The position numbers and the translations under genes are program-made. From NCBI GenBank assembly GCA_023434535.1, contig JAEYSR010000176.1:1-25782 (forward strand): a stretch of 25,782 nucleotides of DNA. Direction: 5' to 3'. This document shows positions 1 through 6,813 of this stretch, piece by piece. The notes under the pieces are model-generated. The model had not been told where the DNA came from and made no database searches. It saw only the letters and a program-made list of their open reading frames with translations. Every line of letters starts with the position of its first letter. The stretch's first letter is position 1. This DNA is from Actinomycetes bacterium (GTDB taxonomy: Bacteria; Actinomycetota; Acidimicrobiia; Acidimicrobiales; Microtrichaceae).

Positions 1-327
1 GGCTGCACCAAGGAGTCGTGCCACTTCCGGGACCTCGCATCGGAGTTCGCCGCCGTCGGCGCGCAGCGGGTCGGCATCTCCGCCGACAAGGTCGACAAGC
101 AGGCGGCGTTCGACGAGAAGAACTCCCTCGGCTACCCGCTGCTCTCGGACTCGTCCAAGACGGTCGCGGAGCAGTTCGGCGTGAAGCGCTCCCTCCTGCC
201 GATGAACAAGCGGGCGACGTTCGTGATCGACACCGACCGCCGCATCCTGACGGCGATCTCGTCGGAGACGAACATGGACGTGCACGCGGACGAGGCGCTG
301 CAGGTCCTCCGCGATCGTCAGGGCTGA
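1..327 (+). CDS. bcp: Thioredoxin-dependent peroxiredoxin, Bcp/PrxQ type (5' truncated)
   Basis: This is the C-terminal 108 residues of a peroxiredoxin; the start lies outside the window. The enzyme reduces hydrogen peroxide and organic hydroperoxides in the cytoplasm, using thioredoxin as reductant. The visible part begins in the active site with GCTKESC. The first Cys is the expected peroxidatic residue and the second, five residues later, is the resolving Cys of the atypical 2-Cys Bcp/PrxQ group. Further on come VGISADKVDKQAAF, YPLLSD, a conserved Arg in GVKRS, and TFVIDTDRRI, all in the family order. The stop codon TGA (325-327) is followed after one base by the beta-galactosidase start, so the two could be co-transcribed, although no functional link is obvious. 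The family assignment is firm; only the N-terminus cannot be judged. Confidence 0.93.
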   Translation, partial: GCTKESCHFRDLASEFAAVGAQRVGISADKVDKQAAFDEKNSLGYPLLSDSSKTVAEQFGVKRSLLPMNKRATFVIDTDRRILTAISSETNMDVHADEALQVLRDRQG

Positions 328-328
328 C

Positions 329-3300
329 GTGGTGGCCGACGAGGTGAGCACCGGCGGTGCCGTCCTTCGTCCCGAGTGGTGGCGGGACCCGGCGCTGACC
401 TCGTGGAACCGGCTGCCGATCCGGCCGGCCGTGGTCGGGTACCCCGACCTCGACGGCGCACGTTCGCACGACCCCGGTGCCAGCCCCTGGTGGCGGTCCC
501 TCGACGGCGTGTGGGGCTTCACCGGCTTCGACCGGCCCACCGACGTGACCGCCGAGTCGCTGCTCGGGCCGGACGTGGACGTCTGGGCGGGTCCGCCGAC
601 CATGGCCGTGCCGGGAGCCTGGACGCTGCAGGGCTTCTCCTCCCCGCACTACACGAACGTCGTCATGCCGTTCGCGGAGGACCCTCCCGACGTGCCCGAC
701 CTGAACCCGACCGGCGTCTACGTCCGCACCGTGACCGTGCCCCGCGACTGGCGTGGGCGTCGGACCGTGCTGCGGGTCGGGGCGGCCGAGTCGGTGGTGG
801 TCGTGTTCGTCGACGGCGTCGCCGTCGGCATGGGGACCGACAGCCGGCTTCCGAGCGAGTTCGACCTGACCGACCGCGTCCGCCCCGGCCGTCGATCGAC
901 GATCGCACTGGCGGTGATCCGATGGTCCGCCCAGACGTGGGTCGAGGACCAGGACCAGTGGTGGCACGGCGGCCTCCAGCGCAGCGTCACGCTCCACTCC
1001 ACCGCACCGGACCACCTGGCCCGGGTGGAGCTGGTCCCCGGGCTCGAGGGGACCGACGCGGACGGCACAGGCACCGGCGAGCTCGACGTCCGCATCGACG
1101 TCGAGGGGCCGATGACCCGGCTCGACTCCGGCGCGCTCGACGGAGGCCGCGCCGGCACGGTCGAGGTGCACGTCGAGACCGAGCGCGGCCGACGTCTCGC
1201 CACCACGGGTCCGTTGGAGGTTCCGTCCTGGAACGGCGCGTCCGAGGTGACCCAGCTGGTCTCGGCCATGTTCGTCCGGCCCGGCCAGGTCCGCGCCCGG
1301 CTGACGGTGCCGGGCATCGACCCGTGGTCGGCCGAGGCGCCGAGCCTGTACCGGGCCGTCGTGACGCTCCGCGACGCAGGCGGCGACGTCGTGGAGGTCG
1401 GCGCCCAGAGGACCGGCTTCCGCCGCGTCGAGGTGCGGGACCGGCAGCTGCTGGTCAACGACCGACCGGTGATGCTGCACGGCGTCAACCACCACGAGCA
1501 CGACCCTTTCCGGGGCCGCGCCGTCCCGCGTGAGCTCACCCGCCACGACCTGTGCCTGATGAAGGCCCACAACATCAACGCGGTGCGCACCGCGCACTAC
1601 CCGCACGACGAGCACTTCTACGACCTGTGCGACGAGCTGGGCCTCTACGTCGTCGACGAGGCGAACGTGGAGTCCCACGGTCGGCAGGACTCGCTCTGCC
1701 ACGACCCGCGGTACGCCGCGACGATCGTCGAGCGGATCGAGCGCATGGCCCGCCGTGACGTCAACCACCCGAGCATCGTCGTGTGGTCGCTCGGCAACGA
1801 GTCGGGGTACGGGCCGCCGCACGACCAGGCCGCCGCCTTCCTCCGGAGGTTCGACCCGTCCCGGCCGGTCCAGTACGAGGGTCCGCTGATGCACGACCTG
1901 CGGGCCGAGGCACCGGTCACCGACATCGTGTGCCCGATGTACTCGACGATCGAGGAGATCGTGGACCGTGCCCGGTGGACCGGCGACGATCGACGGCCCG
2001 TCATCCTGTGCGAGTACTCCCACGCCATGGGCACCTCCAACGGGTCCCTCGCCGACTACTGGGACGCCTTCCGCTCCACGCCCGGTCTCCAGGGCGGGTT
2101 CATCTGGGAGTGGCTCGACCACGGCATCCCGCTCGAGGGGCGCCGCTCCGGCGACGGTGGACACGTCTGGGGCTACGGCGGGGACTTCTCCGACCGGCTG
2201 GACGACGGCTGGCCCCACGACGGCAACTTCATCTGCGACGGGTTGGTGTCCGCGGATCGGGTGCCCCATCCGGCCATGGCCGAGGTCGCCCACGTCGGCC
2301 GTCCGGTGCGGGTGGAGGTCGTCGACGGCGGCCGAGGTCGGGTGCGCGTGTCGAACCTGCGGGACTTCACCGACACCGCGGACCTCCGCTGCCGCTGGGT
2401 CCTCCTGGTCGACGGCGAGGTCGTCGAGCGCGGCGTCCTGGACGTCGAGCCGATCGGTCCGGATCGGTCGCGGACGGTCCGGGTCCCGTTCGACCGTCGA
2501 CGGCTCCGTGGCGCGACCGAGGCGTTCGTGACGCTGCGCTGGTCCCTGCGCCGGTCGACGCCGTGGGCACGTTCCGGTCACGTGGTCGCCACGGAGCAGG
2601 TCCCGGTCCCGGTCGACGCCGCGGCGCCCACCCGGCGGTCCGAGCGTCAACGCCTGGCGGCCGGGACAGCGGTACGAGCCGAGCCGCCGGTCGAGCTCGT
2701 GTGGACGCCGACGCTCATGCGGGCCCTCACCGACAACGACGCGATCCAGACCAGCTGGATGCGTCCGTTCTCCGAGCGGCTCAACCGCTGGCGGGAGCTC
2801 GGCGTCCTGGACGCGGTGTGGGAGCCGGGCGCGGGTCGCCGTCGCTCGCGATCGGGGTCGGAGGTGGTCACGTCCACCGGCGGGCTGCGCCTCCGCGGGT
2901 CAGACGGAACGGGCGGGCCGCCGGTCGAGCGGCTGGTGGAGGTTCGCACCCGGGAGCTGGTGCGCTCCGACGACGGGTGGGGTCACCTCGCTGTCACGCT
3001 CACGCTGCCTCCCGAGCTGGTCGACGTGCCGAGGATCGGGATCACGACCGTCCTGCCCGGATCGTTCGACGACCTCGAGTGGTACGGCGACGGACCGCAC
3101 GAGAGCTATCCGGACCGCCGTGACTCCGCGACGGTCGGCCGGTGGCGGTCGTCGGTGGCCCGCCAGTACGTGCCGCTCGCCTTCCCCCAGGAGCACGGCC
3201 ACCACACCGGGCTCCGGTGGGTCGCGGTCCGCGAGTCGGGACCGGGAGGGTCGGCCGAGAGGGGATCGGGCGCCGGGCTGCTCGTCGTGGCCGACGGTGA

Positions 3301-3562
3301 CCTGGGCTTCTCGGCCCGTCACCACTCCGACGCCGACCTGTTCGCCGCCACGCACCTGGACGAGCTGCCGCACGACTGCGCGCTCACGCACCTGGCGATC
3401 GACGTCGGCCAGCGTGGCCTGGGCACCGGGTCCTGCGGGCCCGACGCCCTGGACCGGTACCGGCTCAGGGCGGGCAAGCACCGCATCGGGATCTGGCTGC
3501 GCTGGTTCGACGCCAAGCGGGAGGACCCCGCAGCGCTCGCCCGACTCGTCCTGGGTCGCTGA
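329..3562 (+). CDS. lacZ: Beta-galactosidase, glycoside hydrolase family 2
   Basis: This 1077-residue protein hydrolyses terminal beta-D-galactosides such as lactose. It has no signal peptide, so it should be cytoplasmic. The order is that of LacZ: N-terminal jelly-roll (about 40-220), immunoglobulin-like domain (about 225-345), TIM barrel (about 345-640), a second immunoglobulin-like domain, and the small-chain domain from about residue 780 (TLMRALTDNDAIQ). The acid/base is Glu491 in SLGNESGYG and the nucleophile is Glu562 in ILCEYSHAMG. YVVDEANVESHG and QGGFIWEWLDHG match the sugar pocket. It is slightly longer than E. coli LacZ (1023). Three GTG codons (329, 332, 344) could start it; 329 is the longest and lies one base after the peroxiredoxin stop. 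No lactose transporter or LacI-type regulator is adjacent, so the natural substrate could be another galactoside. Confidence 0.95.
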   Translation: MVADEVSTGGAVLRPEWWRDPALTSWNRLPIRPAVVGYPDLDGARSHDPGASPWWRSLDGVWGFTGFDRPTDVTAESLLGPDVDVWAGPPTMAVPGAWTLQGFSSPHYTNVVMPFAEDPPDVPDLNPTGVYVRTVTVPRDWRGRRTVLRVGAAESVVVVFVDGVAVGMGTDSRLPSEFDLTDRVRPGRRSTIALAVIRWSAQTWVEDQDQWWHGGLQRSVTLHSTAPDHLARVELVPGLEGTDADGTGTGELDVRIDVEGPMTRLDSGALDGGRAGTVEVHVETERGRRLATTGPLEVPSWNGASEVTQLVSAMFVRPGQVRARLTVPGIDPWSAEAPSLYRAVVTLRDAGGDVVEVGAQRTGFRRVEVRDRQLLVNDRPVMLHGVNHHEHDPFRGRAVPRELTRHDLCLMKAHNINAVRTAHYPHDEHFYDLCDELGLYVVDEANVESHGRQDSLCHDPRYAATIVERIERMARRDVNHPSIVVWSLGNESGYGPPHDQAAAFLRRFDPSRPVQYEGPLMHDLRAEAPVTDIVCPMYSTIEEIVDRARWTGDDRRPVILCEYSHAMGTSNGSLADYWDAFRSTPGLQGGFIWEWLDHGIPLEGRRSGDGGHVWGYGGDFSDRLDDGWPHDGNFICDGLVSADRVPHPAMAEVAHVGRPVRVEVVDGGRGRVRVSNLRDFTDTADLRCRWVLLVDGEVVERGVLDVEPIGPDRSRTVRVPFDRRRLRGATEAFVTLRWSLRRSTPWARSGHVVATEQVPVPVDAAAPTRRSERQRLAAGTAVRAEPPVELVWTPTLMRALTDNDAIQTSWMRPFSERLNRWRELGVLDAVWEPGAGRRRSRSGSEVVTSTGGLRLRGSDGTGGPPVERLVEVRTRELVRSDDGWGHLAVTLTLPPELVDVPRIGITTVLPGSFDDLEWYGDGPHESYPDRRDSATVGRWRSSVARQYVPLAFPQEHGHHTGLRWVAVRESGPGGSAERGSGAGLLVVADGDLGFSARHHSDADLFAATHLDELPHDCALTHLAIDVGQRGLGTGSCGPDALDRYRLRAGKHRIGIWLRWFDAKREDPAALARLVLGR

Positions 3563-3627
3563 GCAGTTCGGATCCGGCTCGCACCGAAGCGAAGGTCCAC
3601 GCCTGCGGGTCGGGCCACACTGAGCAC

Positions 3628-4377
3628 ATGTGGGAGGGGCAGGAGCGACACGTCGGCATCGAGCGTCCGCTGCCGCCGGTGCACGCGGGTGTGCTGCTGG
3701 CGGGGTTCTACCTCGGCGTCACCGGCGTGATGGTCTGGATGTTCCGGCTCCCTCTGGTCGGCGTCCCCTTGCTGGGGATGGGACTCGCGCTCGCTGTCCG
3801 GTCCCGGTCGGCCCGACCCCGGATCGTGCACCACGATCTCAGAGTCGGAGGCGTGTTCCGTGCGGAACAGGTCGTCATGGACGACATCGTCGGCATCGTC
3901 CGCGTGCGTTCGGCTCGGTCGATGAACTGGGCGTCACGAGGCACCTGGTTGGAACGGGTGGCGGTCAGGACGTCGGACGGCGTGGTCTCACCCCTCCGGG
4001 GTTCCGAGCCGGTGGCCGAGACCCAGGAGCGCTTCGCCGGGCTCGCGATCTGGTTGACGCGTCGCGTCGGCAATGGACTCGAGCTCGCAGCTCCTGACAC
4101 GGATCAGTTGTCCGATGAGTGGATCGCGGCGCTCGAGGAATGCGGAGTCGTCGTTCCGCCGCGGCGATCCGGACCAGCGCTGGTGGGACTGCCTGTCGTG
4201 GAAGCAGTTCCGGAACGGTCGCCGATCGCTTGGCGTGTGCGTTGCCGTCGGCGACGAGCACCCGGTTGGTACCCGGAGTCGCATCGGCCGAACACGTTGC
4301 GGTGGTTCGACGGTGTGGCCTGGACCGAGTGGACCATCCCGTTCGGATCGAAGCCTCCCTCGGAACCCCCGCGTTGA
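3628..4377 (+). CDS. Membrane protein with PH-like region and C-terminal DUF2510 domain
   Basis: This 249-residue protein has two hydrophobic segments near the N-terminus (about residues 22-41 and 44-57). A soluble region with the beta-strand pattern of bacterial PH-like domains follows (about 60-150). The C-terminal motif PGWYPE...LRWFDGVAWTEWT (about 212-238) is the signature of DUF2510, a short domain typical of actinobacterial membrane proteins. The function is unknown; the arrangement suggests a protein anchored in the cytoplasmic membrane with its domains inside. The ATG at 3628 is preferred because the hexamer CACACT lies six bases upstream, which fits a leaderless start, and no Shine-Dalgarno sequence is seen. 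It follows lacZ by 65 bp. The 3' half is visibly less GC-rich than its neighbours. The DUF2510 call is firm, the PH-like call is weaker. Confidence 0.8.
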   Translation: MWEGQERHVGIERPLPPVHAGVLLAGFYLGVTGVMVWMFRLPLVGVPLLGMGLALAVRSRSARPRIVHHDLRVGGVFRAEQVVMDDIVGIVRVRSARSMNWASRGTWLERVAVRTSDGVVSPLRGSEPVAETQERFAGLAIWLTRRVGNGLELAAPDTDQLSDEWIAALEECGVVVPPRRSGPALVGLPVVEAVPERSPIAWRVRCRRRRAPGWYPESHRPNTLRWFDGVAWTEWTIPFGSKPPSEPPR

Positions 4378-4386
4378 CCCTCAGGA

Positions 4387-4420
4387 GATCGACGTCGGCC
4401 AGCGGGGCCGGGGCACCGGG
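4387..4420 (+). repeat. Partial copy of the lacZ 3' coding sequence
   Basis: These 34 bases match 3397-3430 inside lacZ at 32 positions, with T-to-G changes at 4405 and 4410. In one frame they read IDVGQRGRGTG against IDVGQRGLGTG of the beta-galactosidase small-chain domain. That frame runs on to a stop near 4495 but no longer resembles LacZ. The offset is exactly 990 bp. It lies in the 124-bp gap between the DUF2510 gene and the small membrane protein. It could be the remnant of a duplication or of a second degraded glycosidase gene. Confidence 0.75.
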
Positions 4421-4501
4421 TTTCGAACGGGACGTCCTGGTGTTCGGTTCGAAGGGTTGCGGCCGGCATACGTCGCCCTGGCCGACGGATCGTGAGCATC
4501 G

Positions 4502-4720
4502 ATGACGAGCAGCAATGCACTTGCTGGTGCTCTTGCCGTCGGAGTCGGAGCCGCCTACTTCGAGCTCTGGAACGTGCTGCGGGTGCGGGCTGCCGAACGA
4601 AGCGATGATCCAGACGAGCTCGACCGGATTCGATCTGCGATCAGATGGTCGAGAGCCGCATTCGCTGTCCTGCTGGTGGCGCTTCTGGCAGCGAGCGTTC
4701 TTCTCTGGGCGTCGGATTGA
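4502..4720 (+). CDS. Small hypothetical membrane protein, 72 residues
   Basis: I do not recognise a family. The 72-residue product has two hydrophobic segments, about residues 6-24 and 51-69. They are joined by a charged loop (RVRAAERSDDPDELDRIRSA), so it would be a two-helix hairpin in the membrane with the loop probably cytoplasmic. It starts at an ATG without a clear Shine-Dalgarno sequence and ends at a TGA at 4718. Codon use is less GC-rich at the third position than in the flanking metabolic genes, for example in the opening codons for SSNALAGAL. That fits the accessory character of the 3563-5380 stretch. The membrane pattern makes a real gene more likely than chance, but nothing independent supports it. 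Confidence 0.5.
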   Translation: MTSSNALAGALAVGVGAAYFELWNVLRVRAAERSDDPDELDRIRSAIRWSRAAFAVLLVALLAASVLLWASD

Positions 4721-4841
4721 GCCATCGCTCTGGCGTGGACCAATCGCCCCCATTGGCTCGCTGCGACTCACCTGCCGGCGAGAGCGTCCCCCGCCCCACC
4801 GCGGCTGGCCGTCTCGGATCCCGGGTGACACACCCTCCGCT

Positions 4842-4847
4842 TACGCT
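4842..4847 (+). promoter_or_regulatory. Putative -10 element (TACGCT) for a leaderless start
   Basis: The hexamer TACGCT fits the TANNNT pattern and ends seven bases before the GTG at 4855. Transcription would then begin at or very near the start codon. No convincing -35 or Shine-Dalgarno sequence is visible, which supports this reading. It is the main reason for choosing the 4855 start for the small gene upstream of the nucleotidyltransferase. Confidence 0.4.
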
Positions 4848-4854
4848 CGATGGC

Positions 4855-5085
4855 GTGCGATCCCCCGATACGACTGCGCGTGCCGAGGAGGTCCAGATCG
4901 AGGCGTGGCGGTCCATGGGTGAGGAGCGGCGCACCGAGCTCGCCATCGCGCTGAGCGAGGACATCCGTCTGATCACGCTCGATGGCCTGCGCGAACGCAA
5001 TCCCGAGGCGGACGAGTCGTCCCTGCTCGTGTTGCTGGTCGAGTTGTGGCACGGTCCGGAGGCAGCCGAGCTCATCCGCCGATGA
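4855..5085 (+). CDS. Small conserved protein paired with a nucleotidyltransferase
   Basis: This 76-residue, predicted helical soluble protein carries the pattern EAWRSMGEERRTELAIALS, then GLRERNPEADESSLLVLL and LWHGPEAAELI. I recognise the pattern as that of short proteins of unknown function encoded directly upstream of a nucleotidyltransferase in many bacteria. Longer upstream reading is possible in this frame, but it lacks family resemblance and crosses the end of the 4502-4720 gene, so the GTG at 4855 is preferred. Its TGA (5083-5085) overlaps the ATG of the next gene in ATGA, which implies translational coupling. By analogy with other two-gene modules it may bind or restrain its nucleotidyltransferase partner. 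That is inference from arrangement alone, and a toxin-antitoxin role is not shown. Confidence 0.7.
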   Translation: MRSPDTTARAEEVQIEAWRSMGEERRTELAIALSEDIRLITLDGLRERNPEADESSLLVLLVELWHGPEAAELIRR

Positions 5086-5380
5086 ACCTCTTCGGCGTCC
5101 TCGACGTCGTGGTCTCCGCGTTGGACGCCGCCGGCATCGATCACATGGTCTCGGGATCCGTTGCCAGTGCACGACACGGCGAGGCACGCGCCACTCAGGA
5201 CATCGACATCGTCATCGATCCGACCACTGAGAGCATGCACACGCTGCTCCGCATCCTTCGCGGGACCGAGAACCTCTACGTCGGCGACGGGCTGCGCGCT
5301 CTGACCGACCGGTCGCAGTTCAACGTCATCGACTCGAGTTCTGGTTGGAAGGTCGACCTGATCATCCGACCTCGGGATCT
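5082..5380 (+). pseudogene. Nucleotidyltransferase-fold protein, 3' part missing
   Basis: The first 96 residues have the nucleotidyltransferase fold of the Pol-beta superfamily. GSVAS (25-29) is followed by HGEARATQDIDIV with Asp40 and Asp42, and by KVDLIIR with the third carboxylate Asp92. As I recall the family, members run to about 180-200 residues. Here resemblance stops at base 5369, just before the hairpin at 5379-5425. The frame has no stop until 5859-5861 and runs antisense through the end of the CoA hydrolase gene, giving low-complexity residues. Only about 85 bp separate the break from the neighbour's stop, so the rest is deleted rather than frameshifted. The end given here is the start of the hairpin. 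The upstream partner gene is intact. A short functional product with an odd tail cannot be ruled out. Confidence 0.65.
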
Positions 5381-5425
5381 TTGGCAGACGTGGTGGTCGA
5401 ATGCCGACCACCACGTCTGCCGAAG
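5379..5425. terminator. Bidirectional hairpin between convergent genes
   Basis: Perfect 17-bp arms (5383-5399 and 5405-5421) enclose the 5-base loop AATGC. A G-U pair and three more pairs extend the stem to 21 bp. No T-tract follows on either strand. It lies between the truncated nucleotidyltransferase and the stop of the minus-strand CoA hydrolase, 28 bp away, so it probably ends transcription from both sides. Confidence 0.8.
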
Positions 5426-5453
5426 CGGCGGATCGGGTCGACGTCCCGCTGCC

Positions 5454-6752
5454 TCAGCCCATCTGCTCGGCCCGGGCCGTGAGCTCGTCGCGGAAGTGGG
5501 GGTGGGCGATGGCCGCCAGCGCCAGAGCGCGTTCGCGGACCGTGCGGCCGGCCAGCTCGGCGGCGCCGTGCTCGGTGATCACCACGTCGACCTGGTGCCG
5601 GGGCGTGGTCACCACCATGTCGGGACCCACGTCGAGGCGGATCCGCGACACCAGCTCGCCGTCGACCGTCGCGCTCGAGTGCAGGCACAGGAGCGACCGG
5701 TCGTCGATCTGGAGACCTGCGCCGGCCAGGAAGTCCTCGTGGCCGCCGGTTCCGGAGTGCTGCCGGCCGCCGATGGTGTCGGCGGCGACCTGGCCGTAGA
5801 GGTCGACCGCGGTCGCCCCGTTGATCGACACGAAGTCGTGGTTCTCGGAGATGAGCCGTGAGTCGTTCACGATGTCCACCGGCAGGAACCGCACCAGCGA
5901 GTTGTCGTCCAGCCACTCGTAGAGCTCGGGCGTCCCGGCGGCGAACGTGGTGATCGACACGTCGTCGAACTCGCCCTTGTTGGTGTTCGTGACCTTGCCG
6001 GCCTGGTGCAGCCGCATGAGCCCGGTGGTGAACATCTCCGAGTGGATGCCGTACCCGCCGTCGGGACCGTTCGCCAGGTGGGTGGCGATGAGCGACGGCA
6101 CCGCGCCGATGCCGGTCTGCAGCGTCGCCCCGTCGGGGATGAAGCCCACGGCGATCTCCGCGATGGAGCGGTCCACGTCGCTCCCGGGAGCATCCGCGAG
6201 GTCCACCGGGGCGGCGTCGGACTCGACCAGCACGTCGATCTCGTCGACGTGGAGGCGGTGGAGGTGGGGGTCGATCCCGTACGTGCGGGGGTAGTGGGGC
6301 GAGTGCTCCACGATCAGCAGGCGGTCGGGGTCGGCTCCGGCTGCGTGCAGGGCGTCGACGGTGGCCCCGGCGTGCAGCGACAGGCTGAGGTAGCCCTCTG
6401 CGTCGGGCGGAGCCGCCGCGGTCGCCATGACCCGGGGGTTCAGCCGCTCGATGATCGGTGCGAAGCGCCGGAAGTCGGCCGGCACGTACTCGATCGCCGC
6501 GCCGCTGTCGCGGAGGAAGCGCTCCGCCGGTCCGAAGAACCCGCTGCGGTAGTGGACGCCGGGCTTGGTGAACACGGCGTACAGGTCGGTCAGCAGTGCG
6601 CCGAACATCTCCAGTCCGTCCCAGTCGTCCCGCTCGCCGAGGGCGTGCAGGAAGGCGACCGGGTGGGCCGGACCGAGTCCGACGGCCACCGAGTCGTCCG
6701 GCCGGATGAACTCGACCGCATCGGCTGGCGAATCGACCCGTCGCACGGGCAT
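5454..6752 (-). CDS. Acetyl-CoA hydrolase/transferase family protein
   Basis: This 432-residue protein belongs to the Cat1/Ach1 and 4-hydroxybutyrate CoA-transferase family. Its members transfer CoA between carboxylic acids, or hydrolyse acyl-CoA, through a glutamyl-CoA intermediate. The likely catalytic residue is Glu239 in GIHSEMFTTG. The C-terminal half has the family signature INGATAVDLYGQ, then GGRQHSGTGGHEDFL. The length is typical for the single-chain family. The ATG at 6752 is chosen because AGAGGAG lies about seven bases upstream on the coding strand; the longer open frame beyond it is antisense to fadD. It is divergent from an acyl-CoA synthetase across 61 bp, so the pair may balance acyl-CoA formation and release. 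The exact substrate (acetate, succinate, butyrate or another acid) cannot be read from sequence. Confidence 0.9.
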   Translation of the reverse strand: MPVRRVDSPADAVEFIRPDDSVAVGLGPAHPVAFLHALGERDDWDGLEMFGALLTDLYAVFTKPGVHYRSGFFGPAERFLRDSGAAIEYVPADFRRFAPIIERLNPRVMATAAAPPDAEGYLSLSLHAGATVDALHAAGADPDRLLIVEHSPHYPRTYGIDPHLHRLHVDEIDVLVESDAAPVDLADAPGSDVDRSIAEIAVGFIPDGATLQTGIGAVPSLIATHLANGPDGGYGIHSEMFTTGLMRLHQAGKVTNTNKGEFDDVSITTFAAGTPELYEWLDDNSLVRFLPVDIVNDSRLISENHDFVSINGATAVDLYGQVAADTIGGRQHSGTGGHEDFLAGAGLQIDDRSLLCLHSSATVDGELVSRIRLDVGPDMVVTTPRHQVDVVITEHGAAELAGRTVRERALALAAIAHPHFRDELTARAEQMG

Positions 6753-6813
6753 GGTGGGCTCCTCTCGACCGGGGGTGTCCGGCCAGAGAAACTCTGCCAT
6801 CGGGGGCGTCGTC

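Noticed and set aside
329..3562. Fusion or operon of peroxiredoxin and beta-galactosidase with a shared role
   Set aside because: The one-base gap suggests only co-transcription; the frames differ and there is no known functional link.
4420..4460. tRNA gene suggested by TTCGAAC/GTTCGAA segments resembling a T-loop
   Set aside because: The flanking bases do not form the 5-bp T-stem, and no anticodon or acceptor stem can be drawn on either strand.
4740..4756. Hairpin CCAAT...ATTGG as a terminator after the 72-residue membrane protein
   Set aside because: The stem is only five base pairs with a seven-base loop, too weak to call.
4855..5380. A proven toxin-antitoxin system
   Set aside because: Only gene arrangement and a nucleotidyltransferase fold support it. 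I cannot match it to a characterised family from sequence alone, so it is reported as a module of unknown role.
5082..5861. Full-length 259-residue nucleotidyltransferase
   Set aside because: Residues after 96 are antisense to the CoA hydrolase gene, with low-complexity composition and a 408-bp overlap, so the extension is unlikely to be real protein.
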